Positions 33,872 to 42,824 of a stretch of DNA of 64,000 nucleotides are shown in pieces. Numbering within the stretch: the stretch's first letter is position 1; each line of letters opens with the position of its first letter. The position numbers and the translations under genes were made by a program. Source of the DNA: Oscillospiraceae bacterium (GTDB lineage: Bacteria; Bacillota; Clostridia; Oscillospirales; Ruminococcaceae); the NCBI GenBank assembly GCA_028692035.1, contig JAQUYD010000006.1, positions 55,557 through 119,556 of the forward strand, in the 5' to 3' direction. The notes under the pieces were generated by a model. That model was given only the letters and a program-made list of their open reading frames with translations. It was not told the origin of the DNA and ran no database searches.

Positions 33872-34252
33872 ATGAAAATTAGAAAGCTACCAGAATCAGA
33901 ATTGGAAATCATGATCGCATTGTGGGAGGCGGACGAGCCCGTCCCACGCAATTATTTTGACAAAAAGCTTCAGGAGAAAAAGAATTGGGCGGATTCCACA
34001 ATTTTAAGCTTGCTGGGGCGGCTACAAGAAAAGGGTTTTTTATCCTGCCAAAAACAGGGGAACCGCAACCTTTATGCTCCCCTGATTTCAGAAGAGGAAT
34101 ATTTGGCTTATGAAAACCGCAACTTTCTTCAGCGGTTCCATGAAAATTCGATTCAAAACCTAGTAGCCTCCTTGGTCAAGAGCCAGGATTTGACCATGTC
34201 TGACCTGGAGGATTTGCAGCGTTATCTCGACCAAATGAAGAAAGAGGGATAA
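33872..34252 (+). CDS. BlaI/MecI/CopY family transcriptional regulator
   Basis: Winged-helix repressor of 126 residues: ESELEIMIALWEADEPV at the N terminus, the DNA-binding helix WADSTILSLLGRLQEKGFL, and a C-terminal dimerisation region ending SDLEDLQRYLDQMKK. The family represses beta-lactamase or copper genes and is usually relieved by a BlaR1 protease. No blaR1 homologue, beta-lactamase or copper gene is adjacent, so its target is unknown. AGGAGAG precedes ATG 33872. Confidence 0.88.
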   Translation: MKIRKLPESELEIMIALWEADEPVPRNYFDKKLQEKKNWADSTILSLLGRLQEKGFLSCQKQGNRNLYAPLISEEEYLAYENRNFLQRFHENSIQNLVASLVKSQDLTMSDLEDLQRYLDQMKKEG

Positions 34253-34345
34253 GTGGCAAATTCGCAGGGTTTCGGCCCAGAAAACGGTGAAAGGCGCCAT
34301 ATTGTGCTGTAGTTACAAAACGATACGATTCGGAGGAAATGAGCG

Positions 34346-34688
34346 ATGAGCGGTTCCAAAACGGCAAAAGAACTTCCGGCCTGCCCGGTTGAAACAACAT
34401 TGACCTCAATCGGTGACAAATGGAAAGTGCTGATCCTGCGTGATTTAATGCCCGGAACCAAGCGCTTTGGAGAACTCAAAAAGTCAATCGGCAGCGTGAG
34501 CCAAAAGGTTTTGGCCGCAAATTTGCGCGCAATGGAAGAAGACGGCCTTGTAACCCGGGCGGTGTTTCCGGAAGTCCCCCCAAAGAGTGGAATACATCCT
34601 GACCGCGCTCGGAAGAAGTTTAAAACTGATTTTAGATTCCCTATGGGATTGGGGAGAAGGATATAAAGCGCAGAATGGGGGAAAATAG
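34346..34688 (+). pseudogene. frameshifted HxlR family regulator
   Basis: Residues 1-80 are a good HxlR protein (ACPVETTLTSIGDKWKVLIL with the family CPVE cysteine, then EEDGLVTRAVFPEVPPK). After VPPK the frame departs into unrelated sequence and ends at 34666. Shifting by one base near 34586 restores the family's C terminus (VEYILTALGRSLK, DSLWDWGEG) to a TAG at 34686-34688. The break sits beside a C6 run (34576-34581), so it may be a true one-base insertion, a slippage site or a read error. If real, the truncated product lacks the last wing strand and dimer helix. Confidence 0.75.
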
Positions 34689-34781
34689 GACAAGAAGGTC
34701 TGGCGCCCCGCCCCACAATCAGATGATGGTACATTTTATGTGGGTGGCTTATCTTGGAAGAGGATCATAGGCTAAATATAC

Positions 34782-34853
34782 GCATGAAAAAGGGCAAAAA
34801 CAAAGGAGAGCACAGGTAGGTGTTTCTCACACTGTTTTTGCCCTTTTTCATGC
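34782..34853 (+). terminator. long hairpin terminator
   Basis: Twenty-one-bp perfect arms (34782-34802 and 34833-34853), core AAAGGGCAAAAACA; the 30-nt loop can fold further (GAGAGCAC with GTGTTTCTC). The gap 34689-35049 holds nothing else recognised. Confidence 0.7.
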
Positions 34854-35049
34854 CCGTTGGGATAGTATTTCCGTCTTTTCCCAGCGTGGCGTTTTTTCCC
34901 TCAATTTCCCCACTCTTTTAGAAACAAACCCTTCCCTTTTGCATAGGAGAACCGGAGCGGGCCAAACTAAAAAGAGGGATGGATCCGGTTCGAATTCTAA
35001 TTTATGGAAGAAAAGCGCGGAATGAAAAGAAATAGCGGGAGGGGAGTCT

Positions 35050-36294
35050 ATGAAAATCCTATTGATTGACTATGACGCGGGGAGCGAATCGTTGGGCGGA
35101 GATTCACATGCTTATGATTTGGCTGTGGCATGGAAGAAAAACGGCGCAAAAACGCTGATTGCGGCAGCAGATTATTCCTATCTGCGGCAGAAAAATTTGG
35201 AAAAGGCCCCGACCGGGCGAATCAGCGAACAGGATGGGGTTTCTTTTTTGTGGATCAAAACGCCGGCTGCCGCCGACAGGGAAAAAAAGATCTTGCGGGG
35301 CGCCTGGCCCTTTGAAAAGGGTCTCCGGCGCAGCCTTCCGGTTATCGCCGATTGGAAACCAGATGCGGTGTTGCTTTCGTCCCGCCATTTGTTGGGGATC
35401 CGGGGTGGGCTGCAAATCGCAAAAAAACTGGATCTCCCGCTGGTGTTCGATGTGCGGAGGGTTTATCCGGAGCATCTGCAGGAGGTGTTGGAATATGCGC
35501 CCGGCCATTACCTGATCCGCCTGTTCAGGCAGGCACAGAAAACGGCTTACCGGAAAAGCAGCCGAGTGCTGTCCATTTATCCGGCGCTGGGGGAGCATAT
35601 GGCGGCACTGGGATGCGACCCAAAAGCATTTATTCCGGTCCCGCAGGCGCTATCCCCATCGCTTATACAGGAGCATAAGGCACCACAGCGCCATATTGAT
35701 TTTGTGTGCCGGTACCGGGAAAAGGGTAATTTTATCTGTCTGGCAGGGGGCGATATTGAAAAAGATCAGGAGCTGGAACTACTCATCGAAGCAGCGGCCC
35801 TAGCGCCCCGGGATGTGCTGTTTGTGTTGGTGGGGAATGGGATCTTTAAACCCAACTTGAAGCGGGAGGTAAAGCAGCGGGCATTGTCCAATGTGTTGTT
35901 TTTAGATGGCGTCCATCCACAACAGCTGGTCGATGTCTACCAGGCAGCCGATTGCGTTTATGTGGGGCTGCCGGCCTACCAGTGGCACCGCTATGGCGCG
36001 GACACCACCCGGGTCCTGCTGGCGATGGAAAGCGGCGTTCCAGTGCTCTGCGCTGCGGATATCCCCGAAAATCCGGTAGAATCGGCAAAGTGCGGAAGCG
36101 TTGTACCGCCTGGGGACCCGCAGGCGCTGATACAGGCGTTGGAGGCGCTGCGCAAACTGCCCCAAACCGAGCGGCAGGCCCTTGGGGAGCGGGGAAAGGA
36201 CTATGTGGCGCAGTACGCGCAGATAGGGCACCAGGCGCAGGGGTATTTAGGGGCGCTGCAGGACGCGGTGGCGGAAAGAACGCAAAAAACGTGA
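35050..36294 (+). CDS. glycosyltransferase, GT-B fold
   Basis: Protein of 414 residues with an N-terminal LIDYDAGSESLGGDSHAYDL (acceptor domain, flexible Gly-rich loop) and a donor domain showing LAGGDIEKDQELELLIEAA, GVHPQQLVDVYQAADCVYVG and LLAMESGVPVL. The usual second Glu of the E-x7-E motif is not evident, so the retaining activity is assumed from the fold. GGGAGGGGA precedes ATG 35050. A single-gene unit near the polysaccharide operon; it may add a sugar to the same glycan. Confidence 0.82.
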   Translation: MKILLIDYDAGSESLGGDSHAYDLAVAWKKNGAKTLIAAADYSYLRQKNLEKAPTGRISEQDGVSFLWIKTPAAADREKKILRGAWPFEKGLRRSLPVIADWKPDAVLLSSRHLLGIRGGLQIAKKLDLPLVFDVRRVYPEHLQEVLEYAPGHYLIRLFRQAQKTAYRKSSRVLSIYPALGEHMAALGCDPKAFIPVPQALSPSLIQEHKAPQRHIDFVCRYREKGNFICLAGGDIEKDQELELLIEAAALAPRDVLFVLVGNGIFKPNLKREVKQRALSNVLFLDGVHPQQLVDVYQAADCVYVGLPAYQWHRYGADTTRVLLAMESGVPVLCAADIPENPVESAKCGSVVPPGDPQALIQALEALRKLPQTERQALGERGKDYVAQYAQIGHQAQGYLGALQDAVAERTQKT

Positions 36295-36305
36295 TCAGGA
36301 TCCGT

Positions 36306-36350
36306 AAAAAAGCGCCCGGTATCCATCCAAGGGATACCGGGCGCTTTTTT
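36306..36350. terminator. bidirectional terminator between convergent genes
   Basis: AAAAAAGCGCCCGGTATCC (36306-36324) and its perfect complement (36332-36350). Ends the glycosyltransferase and the leftward nitroreductase transcripts. Confidence 0.92.
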
Positions 36351-36852
36351 AATAGGTTTCGTAGTGGACGTTTTCCGGGACAAACCGGTCGACAAACCGG
36401 TTTTCCTGCAAGCCGTGCCCAATGGAAATCAGGGCGAAGGGAAGGACCTGTTCCGGCAGGCCCAAGGCGTCGTGCAGCTTTTTTGTACGGTCTTCATCAG
36501 GGTAAATGCCCATCCAGCAGCCGCCGAGCCCTTCTTCCGCGATTTGTAGCAGGATGTTTTGAACGCTGGCCGACAGATCCTGTACCCAGAAACGGTTCTT
36601 TTCGCCGGCAGTTTGCAGATTCACCATCGGTACCAATACCATCGGCGCCCGGGCAGCAGGCTTTCCATAAGGGGATAAAGCCGCGATTGTCTGGATCATC
36701 TCCGGATTTGTGACGACCAAGAATTCCCATGGCTGGCGGTTCATGGCCGACGGCGCTTGCATACCAGCGCGCAGGATCTTGTCCACCTTTTCCGGTTCCA
36801 CTGGGCGGGAATCGTATTCCCGGATGGAGCGGCGGGTAAAAATGCTATTCAT
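36349..36852 (-). CDS. nitroreductase family protein
   Basis: FMN-dependent NAD(P)H oxidoreductase of 167 residues, the short clostridial type. FTRRSIREYDSRPVE (FMN phosphate arginines), APSAMNRQPWEFLVV and EEGLGGCWMGIYPDE are the usual motifs. AAGGAGG precedes ATG 36852. Dimeric enzymes of this type reduce quinones or nitro compounds; the natural substrate is unknown. Single gene. Confidence 0.9.
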   Translation of the reverse strand: MNSIFTRRSIREYDSRPVEPEKVDKILRAGMQAPSAMNRQPWEFLVVTNPEMIQTIAALSPYGKPAARAPMVLVPMVNLQTAGEKNRFWVQDLSASVQNILLQIAEEGLGGCWMGIYPDEDRTKKLHDALGLPEQVLPFALISIGHGLQENRFVDRFVPENVHYETY

Positions 36853-36914
36853 GAAAAAACCTCCTTTTTGCCATTATAGCACAGGGAAATGGGTGTTTTT
36901 CAAATATTTTCCGC

Positions 36915-36944
36915 AAAACCCCCTGCTAAAAAGCAGAGGGCATT
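36915..36944 (-). terminator. terminator after the acyl-CoA synthetase gene
   Basis: Minus strand: CCCTCTGCT, short T loop, AGCAGGGGG, then TTTT (about 36940-36915). Confidence 0.6.
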
Positions 36945-36946
36945 AT

Positions 36947-38611
36947 TTATTGATGATCCCGGTGGCGGATCTCCGCCCGCTTGATTTTGCCGCCCAAGGT
37001 TTTGGGAAGCTCGTCAACGTATTCGATGATCCGGGGGTATTTATACGGCGCTGTGACCTTCTTGACGTAGTTTTGTAGCTCCCGAGTCAGTTCCGGAGAG
37101 GGGGCGTAGCCTTTTGCCAATACCACCGTTGCCTTGACCACCTGGCCGCGGATGGGATCCGGCGCGGCGGTAACGGCGCATTCCACAACAGAAGGGTGCT
37201 CGGTAAGGGCGCTTTCAACCTCAAAGGGCCCAATGCGGTAGCCGGAGCATTTGATAACGTCGTCGTTGCGGCCGACAAACCAGAAGTAGCCATTGCTGTC
37301 CCGCCAGGCAACGTCCTTGGTGTTGTACCATTCGCCGCCCAAATTGGCCTGGGTCATCTCTTCATCCAGATAGTAACCGGTGAACAGGCCGGTGGGCCAG
37401 TCGCGCCCTTTGAGCCGGAGGACGATCTCTCCCTCTTCACCGTCCTCACAGGATTTCCCGTCACTATTGATCAGATCGATGTCGTACAGGGGGGAGGGCT
37501 TTCCGGTAGAGCCGGGTTTTGGTGTGATCCAAGGGGAGAAATTGGCGATCAATACCGAGGATTCGCTTTGACCGAACCCCTCGTACAGCTTTAAGCCGGT
37601 CAATTGCTCCCATTGCTTAAACACCTCGGGGTTTAAAGGCTCCCCAGCGATACAGCAGTGCTGAATGGAGGACAGGTCGAATTTGGTCACATCTTCCTGA
37701 AGCATAAACCGGAACATAGTAGGCGGCGCGCAAAAGGTGGTCACCTTATAATGCTCCAGCTTCTCCAGCAGCTTGAGCGGGATGAATTTGTCCATGTCGT
37801 AACAGAAAATCGTCGCGCCGCAGATCCACTGGCCATAAATTTTGCCCCAGCCGAATTTGGCCCAGCCGGAGTCGGACACGCTCATATGCAGATGGTTTTC
37901 CTGTACCTGCTGCCAGTACTTAGCGGTGACAATATGTCCCAGCGGATGGGCGAAATTGTGCCGCACCATTTTGGGCATACCGGTAGTGCCGGAGGTGAAG
38001 TAGACCAGCATAATATCGTCGATACTGTGGGCTTCGTCCCCGGTGGGGCGCTCAAACACATCCGGATATTTTTGCAGTTCCGCAGAAAAATCCAGCCATC
38101 CCTCTTTTTTTCCGGCTACCAATGCACGGGTGTTGAGGGTGGGGGCTTCGGGCATGGCCTCCTCTACCTGGCGGATGACAAAATCATCGTTGACGCAGAC
38201 GATCATATGGATCTTGGCAGCATTGGCCCGATAGACCAGATCCTTTTTGGTCAACTGCAAAGAGCCAGGGATCAGCGTCGCGCCGAGCTTGTGCAGGGCG
38301 GTGGCGCAGACCCAGTATTCCCAGCGGCGGCGCAGGATCAGCATGACCACAGTGCCTTTTTTGACCCCCCGGTCCTTGAAAAAGTTGGCCGCCTGATTGG
38401 ACAGGCGGCTGATATCGGTAAAGGTGAACCGTTTTTCTTCGTCGTGGTCATTGCACCAGACCAGTGCCATCTTTTCCGGCTCCTGGCGGGCCCACTCGTC
38501 TACAATATCAAAGCCAAAGTTAAAGCCGGCGGGGACATTACAGCGGTAATTTTCTTTAAAATCCTCGTAGGAATCAAATTCCATCCGGGGCAAATATCGG
38601 TTTAAGAGCAT
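36947..38611 (-). CDS. AMP-forming acyl-CoA synthetase (medium-chain/acetyl-type)
   Basis: ANL-superfamily adenylating enzyme of 554 residues that activates a carboxylic acid to its acyl-AMP and then CoA thioester. The P-loop YFTSGTTGMPKMV, the A5 motif YEGFGQSE, the hinge region GRNDDVIKCSGYRIGPFEVE and the C-terminal catalytic Lys in KTLGGKIKRAEIR are all present. The best family match is to bacterial MACS-like proteins. The gene is paired with an XRE-cupin regulator 33 nt upstream on the same strand, an arrangement seen repeatedly in clostridia and suggesting that the regulator senses the acid or its CoA ester. Confidence 0.9.
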   Translation of the reverse strand: MLLNRYLPRMEFDSYEDFKENYRCNVPAGFNFGFDIVDEWARQEPEKMALVWCNDHDEEKRFTFTDISRLSNQAANFFKDRGVKKGTVVMLILRRRWEYWVCATALHKLGATLIPGSLQLTKKDLVYRANAAKIHMIVCVNDDFVIRQVEEAMPEAPTLNTRALVAGKKEGWLDFSAELQKYPDVFERPTGDEAHSIDDIMLVYFTSGTTGMPKMVRHNFAHPLGHIVTAKYWQQVQENHLHMSVSDSGWAKFGWGKIYGQWICGATIFCYDMDKFIPLKLLEKLEHYKVTTFCAPPTMFRFMLQEDVTKFDLSSIQHCCIAGEPLNPEVFKQWEQLTGLKLYEGFGQSESSVLIANFSPWITPKPGSTGKPSPLYDIDLINSDGKSCEDGEEGEIVLRLKGRDWPTGLFTGYYLDEEMTQANLGGEWYNTKDVAWRDSNGYFWFVGRNDDVIKCSGYRIGPFEVESALTEHPSVVECAVTAAPDPIRGQVVKATVVLAKGYAPSPELTRELQNYVKKVTAPYKYPRIIEYVDELPKTLGGKIKRAEIRHRDHQ

Positions 38612-38644
38612 TGGTTACATCCTCCTTTTTATGCGTTTTGACGG

Positions 38645-39193
38645 CTATTCCGCGATGACCGTTAAAAATACGGCGGGCTTGTCGTCGGCGCATACCTGTC
38701 CGTGAGGATGCAGGGGATTAAAGTAAATGGAGTCGCCCTCTTCCAAAACCAGCTCCCTGTCTTCAAACAAAACTTTTACCCGACCTTCCAGAACGAGGTT
38801 GAATTCCTGCCCGGTATGGGTAATCAAGGCGGGCTTTTCGTCCTCCGGCATTAGCCGGACACGAAGGGGTTGCATAATTTTATGGGTGAAACGAAAGGCC
38901 AAATCCTCGAAATCATAGCCCGGGACTCGCTCTACCGAAAGGCCCTTTCCTTTTTTGACCACCTGATAGGTATCCAGACGAGGGTCGTTGCCCGTGAGGA
39001 TTTCGGTAAAATCCACGCCGCACAGATTGGCAATTTGATAAATCACGCTAATCGGGATGTTATACCCGTTCTCTTCATACGCGCGCAGTACAGCTACGTC
39101 GATCCCCAGCTCCTTTGCCAGTTCTTCCTGCGTGTAGCCGCAAGCTTCGCGCAATTCCCGGATACGGGCGGCAATTTCTGCGATTTGTTCCAT
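38645..39193 (-). CDS. XRE family regulator with C-terminal cupin domain
   Basis: Protein of 182 residues: helix-turn-helix of the Cro/CI type (REACGYTQEELAKELGIDVAV) and a cupin sensor domain (HTGQEFNLVLEGRVKVLF, with EEGDSIYFNPLHPHG). AAAGGA spacing favours ATG 39193 over ATG 39202. It is promoter-proximal to the acyl-CoA synthetase and probably controls that operon in response to a small carboxylate or metabolite bound in the cupin barrel. Confidence 0.9.
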   Translation of the reverse strand: MEQIAEIAARIRELREACGYTQEELAKELGIDVAVLRAYEENGYNIPISVIYQIANLCGVDFTEILTGNDPRLDTYQVVKKGKGLSVERVPGYDFEDLAFRFTHKIMQPLRVRLMPEDEKPALITHTGQEFNLVLEGRVKVLFEDRELVLEEGDSIYFNPLHPHGQVCADDKPAVFLTVIAE

Positions 39194-39245
39194 TGCGTAC
39201 ATCCTTTCTTACTTTTTTCTTTTAAACAATTATAAAGTTCTTTTT

Positions 39246-39274
39246 ATTATAGTTTTTTCCCCCGTAAATTACAA
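39246..39274 (-). promoter_or_regulatory. sigma-A promoter of the XRE-cupin/acyl-CoA synthetase operon
   Basis: Minus strand TTGTAA (39274-39269), 17-nt spacer, TATAAT (39251-39246). Confidence 0.65.
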
Positions 39275-39345
39275 GCAAACGCAAAGCAATTTGGGGATGG
39301 GGAAAACAAAAACGGAAAATTGAATAGTTTTTTGGGAAAAGAAGA

Positions 39346-39381
39346 ACAGAGATTCGGATAATTTGCGATCCGAATCTCTGT
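39346..39381 (-). terminator. hairpin after the second MATE gene
   Basis: ACAGAGATTCGGAT (39346-39359) and its perfect complement (39368-39381). The minus-strand tail is only partly T-rich, so termination is likely but not certain. Confidence 0.55.
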
Positions 39382-39397
39382 GTTTGTGCAAAAAGGA

Positions 39398-40813
39398 TTA
39401 TTCTGCCGCTCCACCCAGGCTGGCGTTTGTTACCCATTTTCCCTGTTTGAAGCGTAGAATGCTCAATGCGCCCTTGGTCATGTTATCGATGACCATAGCG
39501 ATCCAGTAACCATGCAAACCCCAATGGAACACAAAAACAAATAGCAGCGCCAGCGGGACACGCAGGCCCCACATACCGAAAATACTGATCAAAAACGGGC
39601 TTTTGACGTCCGCCGCGCCGCGCAGGGCGCCGGAAAGGATGCTACAGGAGGCGTTAAGCGGCTGGGCAATGGCGACGATCCGCAACATTGCCGCCGCAAG
39701 CGGGATGACCGTCTCGTCCCGGGTGAACAGGCGGATCAGCGGTTCTGCCAAAACAAACAGTAAAATACCTACGAAGATCATTGCGCAAAAACCCAGCCGG
39801 TTGGCAAGCTTACCAAAATGCATGGCGTCGTCTTTTTTATCGGCACCGATGGACTGGCAGACCAGCGTTGTAGTGGCAACACTGACGCCATAAGCCGGCA
39901 TGTAGGATAAAGATTCCGCCGAAACCGCCAAGGTGTTGGCGGCCACCGCCACCGTGCCCAGCGTAGAGACGATCCGGGTAGAAGCAACCTGGCCAGAAGT
40001 GGAGATGAACTGTTCCATCGCTGTGGGAACGCCTAAGAGCACCATGTTTTTTAAGATCGCCTTGTTTGGCTTGAGGTACTCTTTTTCCAGCGAGAGATGG
40101 ATCTCCCGCCGCTTATCGCACAGGGAAACAAATAGCAGAAGGGCAGAAGCGGCCAGCGACAGGGCGGTTCCCCACGCGGCGCCTGCAACGCCCATCCCGG
40201 CGCCGGGCATGGGGAAGGTGAACCCCAGCACAGTCAGGTTCCGGGTGGGGAAAATGAGCAGGAAATTAAAGAGAATGTTTAGGATAATGGCGGTGAAATT
40301 GTACTTTAGAGGAGTGTGCGTATCCCCCATGCAGCGCAGAAGGGAGGAGAAGACCGAAGAGAGCATATTAAACAGCAAAGAGATGGAGACAACCTGCAAA
40401 TAAGCTTGGGCCTGGGGGATAACCGCCTCTTCGGCGCCTAGCCATCCCGGCAGATTCCAATGCAAGGAAAAGAAGGCTCCGGCCAGCAGAATGCCGATGA
40501 CCAGGCTGGTCAGCAAAGACTGTCCCACCACCTCGCGCGCCCGTTTGTAGTTGCCTGCGCCAACCGACTGGGCCAGCTGGATGGACAAGCCGACGCTGAC
40601 AGCGGAAATGACGCTGCCGCTAAGCCAGATGGAAGTGGATGTGATGCCCACCGCGGCGGTGGCCACCGCGCCTAGCGCCCCCACCATCGCCGTATCGCTG
40701 AAATTTAGGACAGTGAACATCATCTGCTCAATGATGGTGGGCCAGGCGAGTTTTAAAATGGTAGTAAGGGGCGTTTTGCCCAAGGTTAGAACATTGGTAG
40801 ATTGTTTTGCCAT
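39398..40813 (-). CDS. MATE family efflux transporter (second copy)
   Basis: Exporter of 471 residues with twelve helices and the repeat-half signatures TPLTTILKLAWPTIIEQMMF and GVPTAMEQFISTSGQV. GGAGG favours ATG 40813 over 40825. It is GC-rich like the core genome, so unlike the copy at 5.0 kb it appears native. It belongs to the NorM/YeeO-like branch rather than the MepA-like one. Substrate unknown; Na+ or H+ coupling is expected. Confidence 0.9.
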   Translation of the reverse strand: MAKQSTNVLTLGKTPLTTILKLAWPTIIEQMMFTVLNFSDTAMVGALGAVATAAVGITSTSIWLSGSVISAVSVGLSIQLAQSVGAGNYKRAREVVGQSLLTSLVIGILLAGAFFSLHWNLPGWLGAEEAVIPQAQAYLQVVSISLLFNMLSSVFSSLLRCMGDTHTPLKYNFTAIILNILFNFLLIFPTRNLTVLGFTFPMPGAGMGVAGAAWGTALSLAASALLLFVSLCDKRREIHLSLEKEYLKPNKAILKNMVLLGVPTAMEQFISTSGQVASTRIVSTLGTVAVAANTLAVSAESLSYMPAYGVSVATTTLVCQSIGADKKDDAMHFGKLANRLGFCAMIFVGILLFVLAEPLIRLFTRDETVIPLAAAMLRIVAIAQPLNASCSILSGALRGAADVKSPFLISIFGMWGLRVPLALLFVFVFHWGLHGYWIAMVIDNMTKGALSILRFKQGKWVTNASLGGAAE

Positions 40814-40852
40814 AGGGTCCTCCATTTTTTGTAAATTTTAAAAAAGCCAAAG

Positions 40853-40877
40853 AAATAAGCGGACATGCCGCTTATTT
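40853..40877 (-). terminator. terminator after the DUF4364 gene
   Basis: AAATAAGCGG (40853-40862) and CCGCTTATTT (40868-40877), 5-nt loop, T-rich on the minus strand. Confidence 0.65.
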
Positions 40878-40904
40878 TTATAGGTTGTTTAATTGTCCGG
40901 CTTC

Positions 40905-41516
40905 TCACTCATAATCCTCATCCCTGGTAGGGATCAGCTGCCCCACCGTCTGCAAATCGCCGGTCAGTAAGGCGAGAACCCCTTTGTAGGTCAAAAGAGG
41001 ATCGGACAAAAAATGCTGGCGGACTTCATCCGCCTCCTGCTCTGTCGGCATAAACAGAGAAAGGGAGAGCAGGTCCGAGCCGATATCACAGATGGTCATA
41101 TCCACAATATAGCCATCCTCCGATTTGCGGATGCTGGCATGGTTAGAGGATTCAATTTTCCGCCGTAGCAGCTGGTGCCGCGCCGATTTGACTGCTTTTT
41201 CCCGCACAGCGGCCGGCAGCGTCCCCGAAAAGGTGCTGGCAGTCTGGCGGCCAAGGTCCGTCAGGCGGTAGCTGGTGTCCTCCTGATTGCCCGCGCAGTC
41301 CTCTGCGACGAGATGGCCCGATTCGGTCAGGTCGCTCAACGCGTTGGCCAGCTCAAAGTAGTTGACCAATCCGCGATGCAGCAGTGCGTCGCTGATCTGG
41401 GTGAAGGTCATGCCGGTGCCAAGTTGGCCCAAAAGATAGCAGACCAAAATCTTGATTTCGTAACCGTGGGTGAGGCCGCCAGGCTCCACACCGGCGGTAA
41501 AGGCGTTCAAATTCAA
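40905..41516 (-). CDS. DUF4364 family protein
   Basis: Protein of about 203 residues: an N-terminal winged-helix-like part (ILVCYLLGQLG...TFTQISDALL) and a C-terminal alpha/beta part. DUF4364 occurs almost only in clostridia, and a regulatory role is assumed from the helix-turn-helix-like start. AAGGAAG is best spaced for TTG 41516; GTG 41537 is the longer alternative. No partner gene is evident. Confidence 0.75.
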   Translation of the reverse strand: MNLNAFTAGVEPGGLTHGYEIKILVCYLLGQLGTGMTFTQISDALLHRGLVNYFELANALSDLTESGHLVAEDCAGNQEDTSYRLTDLGRQTASTFSGTLPAAVREKAVKSARHQLLRRKIESSNHASIRKSEDGYIVDMTICDIGSDLLSLSLFMPTEQEADEVRQHFLSDPLLTYKGVLALLTGDLQTVGQLIPTRDEDYE

Positions 41517-41566
41517 AACCGGCACTTCCTTCCACACAAACTGTTTTCATTATACATGATTGACAA

Positions 41567-41606
41567 GAAAAAAGGAAGCAGGAAATGAGTCCTGCTTCCT
41601 TTTTTC
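41567..41606 (-). terminator. terminator of the sigma factor operon
   Basis: GAAAAAAGGAAGCAGG (41567-41582) and its perfect complement (41591-41606). Lies just after the anti-sigma-like gene on the minus strand. Confidence 0.85.
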
Positions 41607-41622
41607 TGTTTTTTTTATAAAA

Positions 41623-42819
41623 TCAGCCTGCTTTTGAGGACGCTACTGTGCTGATATCCAGATACAGCTGTTCTTTTTTGATGGAAAAGGCGTCGTCGTT
41701 TCCAGCAGTGGAGACGGTCAGTTCGTCGGCAGAAAAATCCACGCCATTTCCGCCCAGCACCGCAAAGGACGTGCAGGGGACATCCGCGTCCAATAAAACT
41801 GCGGTGACCACCGCAAAAGAGGCGGACAAGCAATTGTCAGACAGGAGAATTTGATCTGCTGCCAATCGCTTTTTTTCGTTGTCCTGGCTATCATAAACGG
41901 CGGGGATATAATCGACTGCGCTGTCCACCTGATACAGGGAACTCAAAAGCAGGGTTTTGCCGCTTTTCCAGGCGCCGAGATACCCGCCCTCCTGCAGAAG
42001 CGTCCGTTCTAAAACCGGTGCGGCGGGATCAGAAATGTCGAAAATTTGCAGTAAAGTCCCTTCCGGATGCTCACCGGCCAGAATCAACTTATCCCCTTGG
42101 GTGAACAATGTGCCACGGATGCAGGTGACATCGCTTTGAGAGAGAACCGTTCCGTCCGCCGCGCTGCGGATCGTCAACTGGGAAGCGCCCTCCGGCGTGC
42201 AGGTCAAGGTGTATTGATAGGAGCTGTCGGCCAAGGAAACGGAACTGTCGGCGCCAGGCAAGAAATCATTTTCAGGATCCAGGGAAAAGGGCGAGAAATT
42301 CCCCGCCGATGCGGGGATTGCGTCAAGCGCCAGCTGGATCTGATCATAGTCTTCGGCGGGATAATAGATGGAAACCACTTCTGCCGCAGCGGCGCTGCTT
42401 GCACCCCCTTCTGCGGATGACCCGCGCAGGGAGGTGGATGAAGAAACGGTTTTTGGGTAAAACGAATCGTTTGCCTTCTCGCCCAGGGCTGCCTGCGGGG
42501 CTGCCTCGTCAGCATCCTCCGCGACAGTCGCCTGTGTTCCCTTGGCGTTGTTACTTCCGACAGCATGATCGAGCAGGGAAAATTCGGAGAGCGCAGGCCA
42601 AAGCGCACAACTGATAACTGCAACCAAAAGCAGAGAAACAAGAGACCAACGCCATTTTTTTGGCAGGTGGGCTTTGGCGTCGCCAAAGGCGCCGGGGGAC
42701 GACAAACGAGCCTGCATCCCCTGGGCAGTGGCGGCGAACGGAACCGGGACCTGCCGGTCCAGCTCCTTCATTCGCTGTGCAATGGCCAAAAGATCTTCTG
42801 TGGGATCCGAACGATTCAT
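41623..42819 (-). CDS. membrane partner of the ECF sigma factor (anti-sigma-like, partial beta-propeller)
   Basis: Protein of 398 residues: cytoplasmic N terminus (MNRSDPTEDLLAIAQRMKEL, 1-55), one membrane segment (about 58-78), a Ser/Ala-rich linker, then an outer domain from about 150. That domain holds IFDISDPAAPVLERTLLQEG and YLGAWKSGKTLLL, the repeat style of secreted beta-propeller domain proteins, but only enough for about half a propeller. It starts 5 nt after the sigma gene, so it probably binds the sigma factor and releases it on an outer signal. A ZAS zinc motif (HxxxCxxC) is absent, so the anti-sigma role is inferred from position and topology. Confidence 0.68.
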   Translation of the reverse strand: MNRSDPTEDLLAIAQRMKELDRQVPVPFAATAQGMQARLSSPGAFGDAKAHLPKKWRWSLVSLLLVAVISCALWPALSEFSLLDHAVGSNNAKGTQATVAEDADEAAPQAALGEKANDSFYPKTVSSSTSLRGSSAEGGASSAAAAEVVSIYYPAEDYDQIQLALDAIPASAGNFSPFSLDPENDFLPGADSSVSLADSSYQYTLTCTPEGASQLTIRSAADGTVLSQSDVTCIRGTLFTQGDKLILAGEHPEGTLLQIFDISDPAAPVLERTLLQEGGYLGAWKSGKTLLLSSLYQVDSAVDYIPAVYDSQDNEKKRLAADQILLSDNCLSASFAVVTAVLLDADVPCTSFAVLGGNGVDFSADELTVSTAGNDDAFSIKKEQLYLDISTVASSKAG

Positions 42820-42824
42820 TTGTC

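Noticed and set aside
37658..38605. A 315-codon plus-strand frame antisense to the acyl-CoA synthetase gene
   Set aside because: A codon-bias shadow without a ribosome binding site or recognisable motifs.
41623..42819. Calling the sigma partner a classical zinc anti-sigma factor
   Set aside because: No HxxxCxxC motif; only position and topology support an anti-sigma role, so the call is kept cautious.
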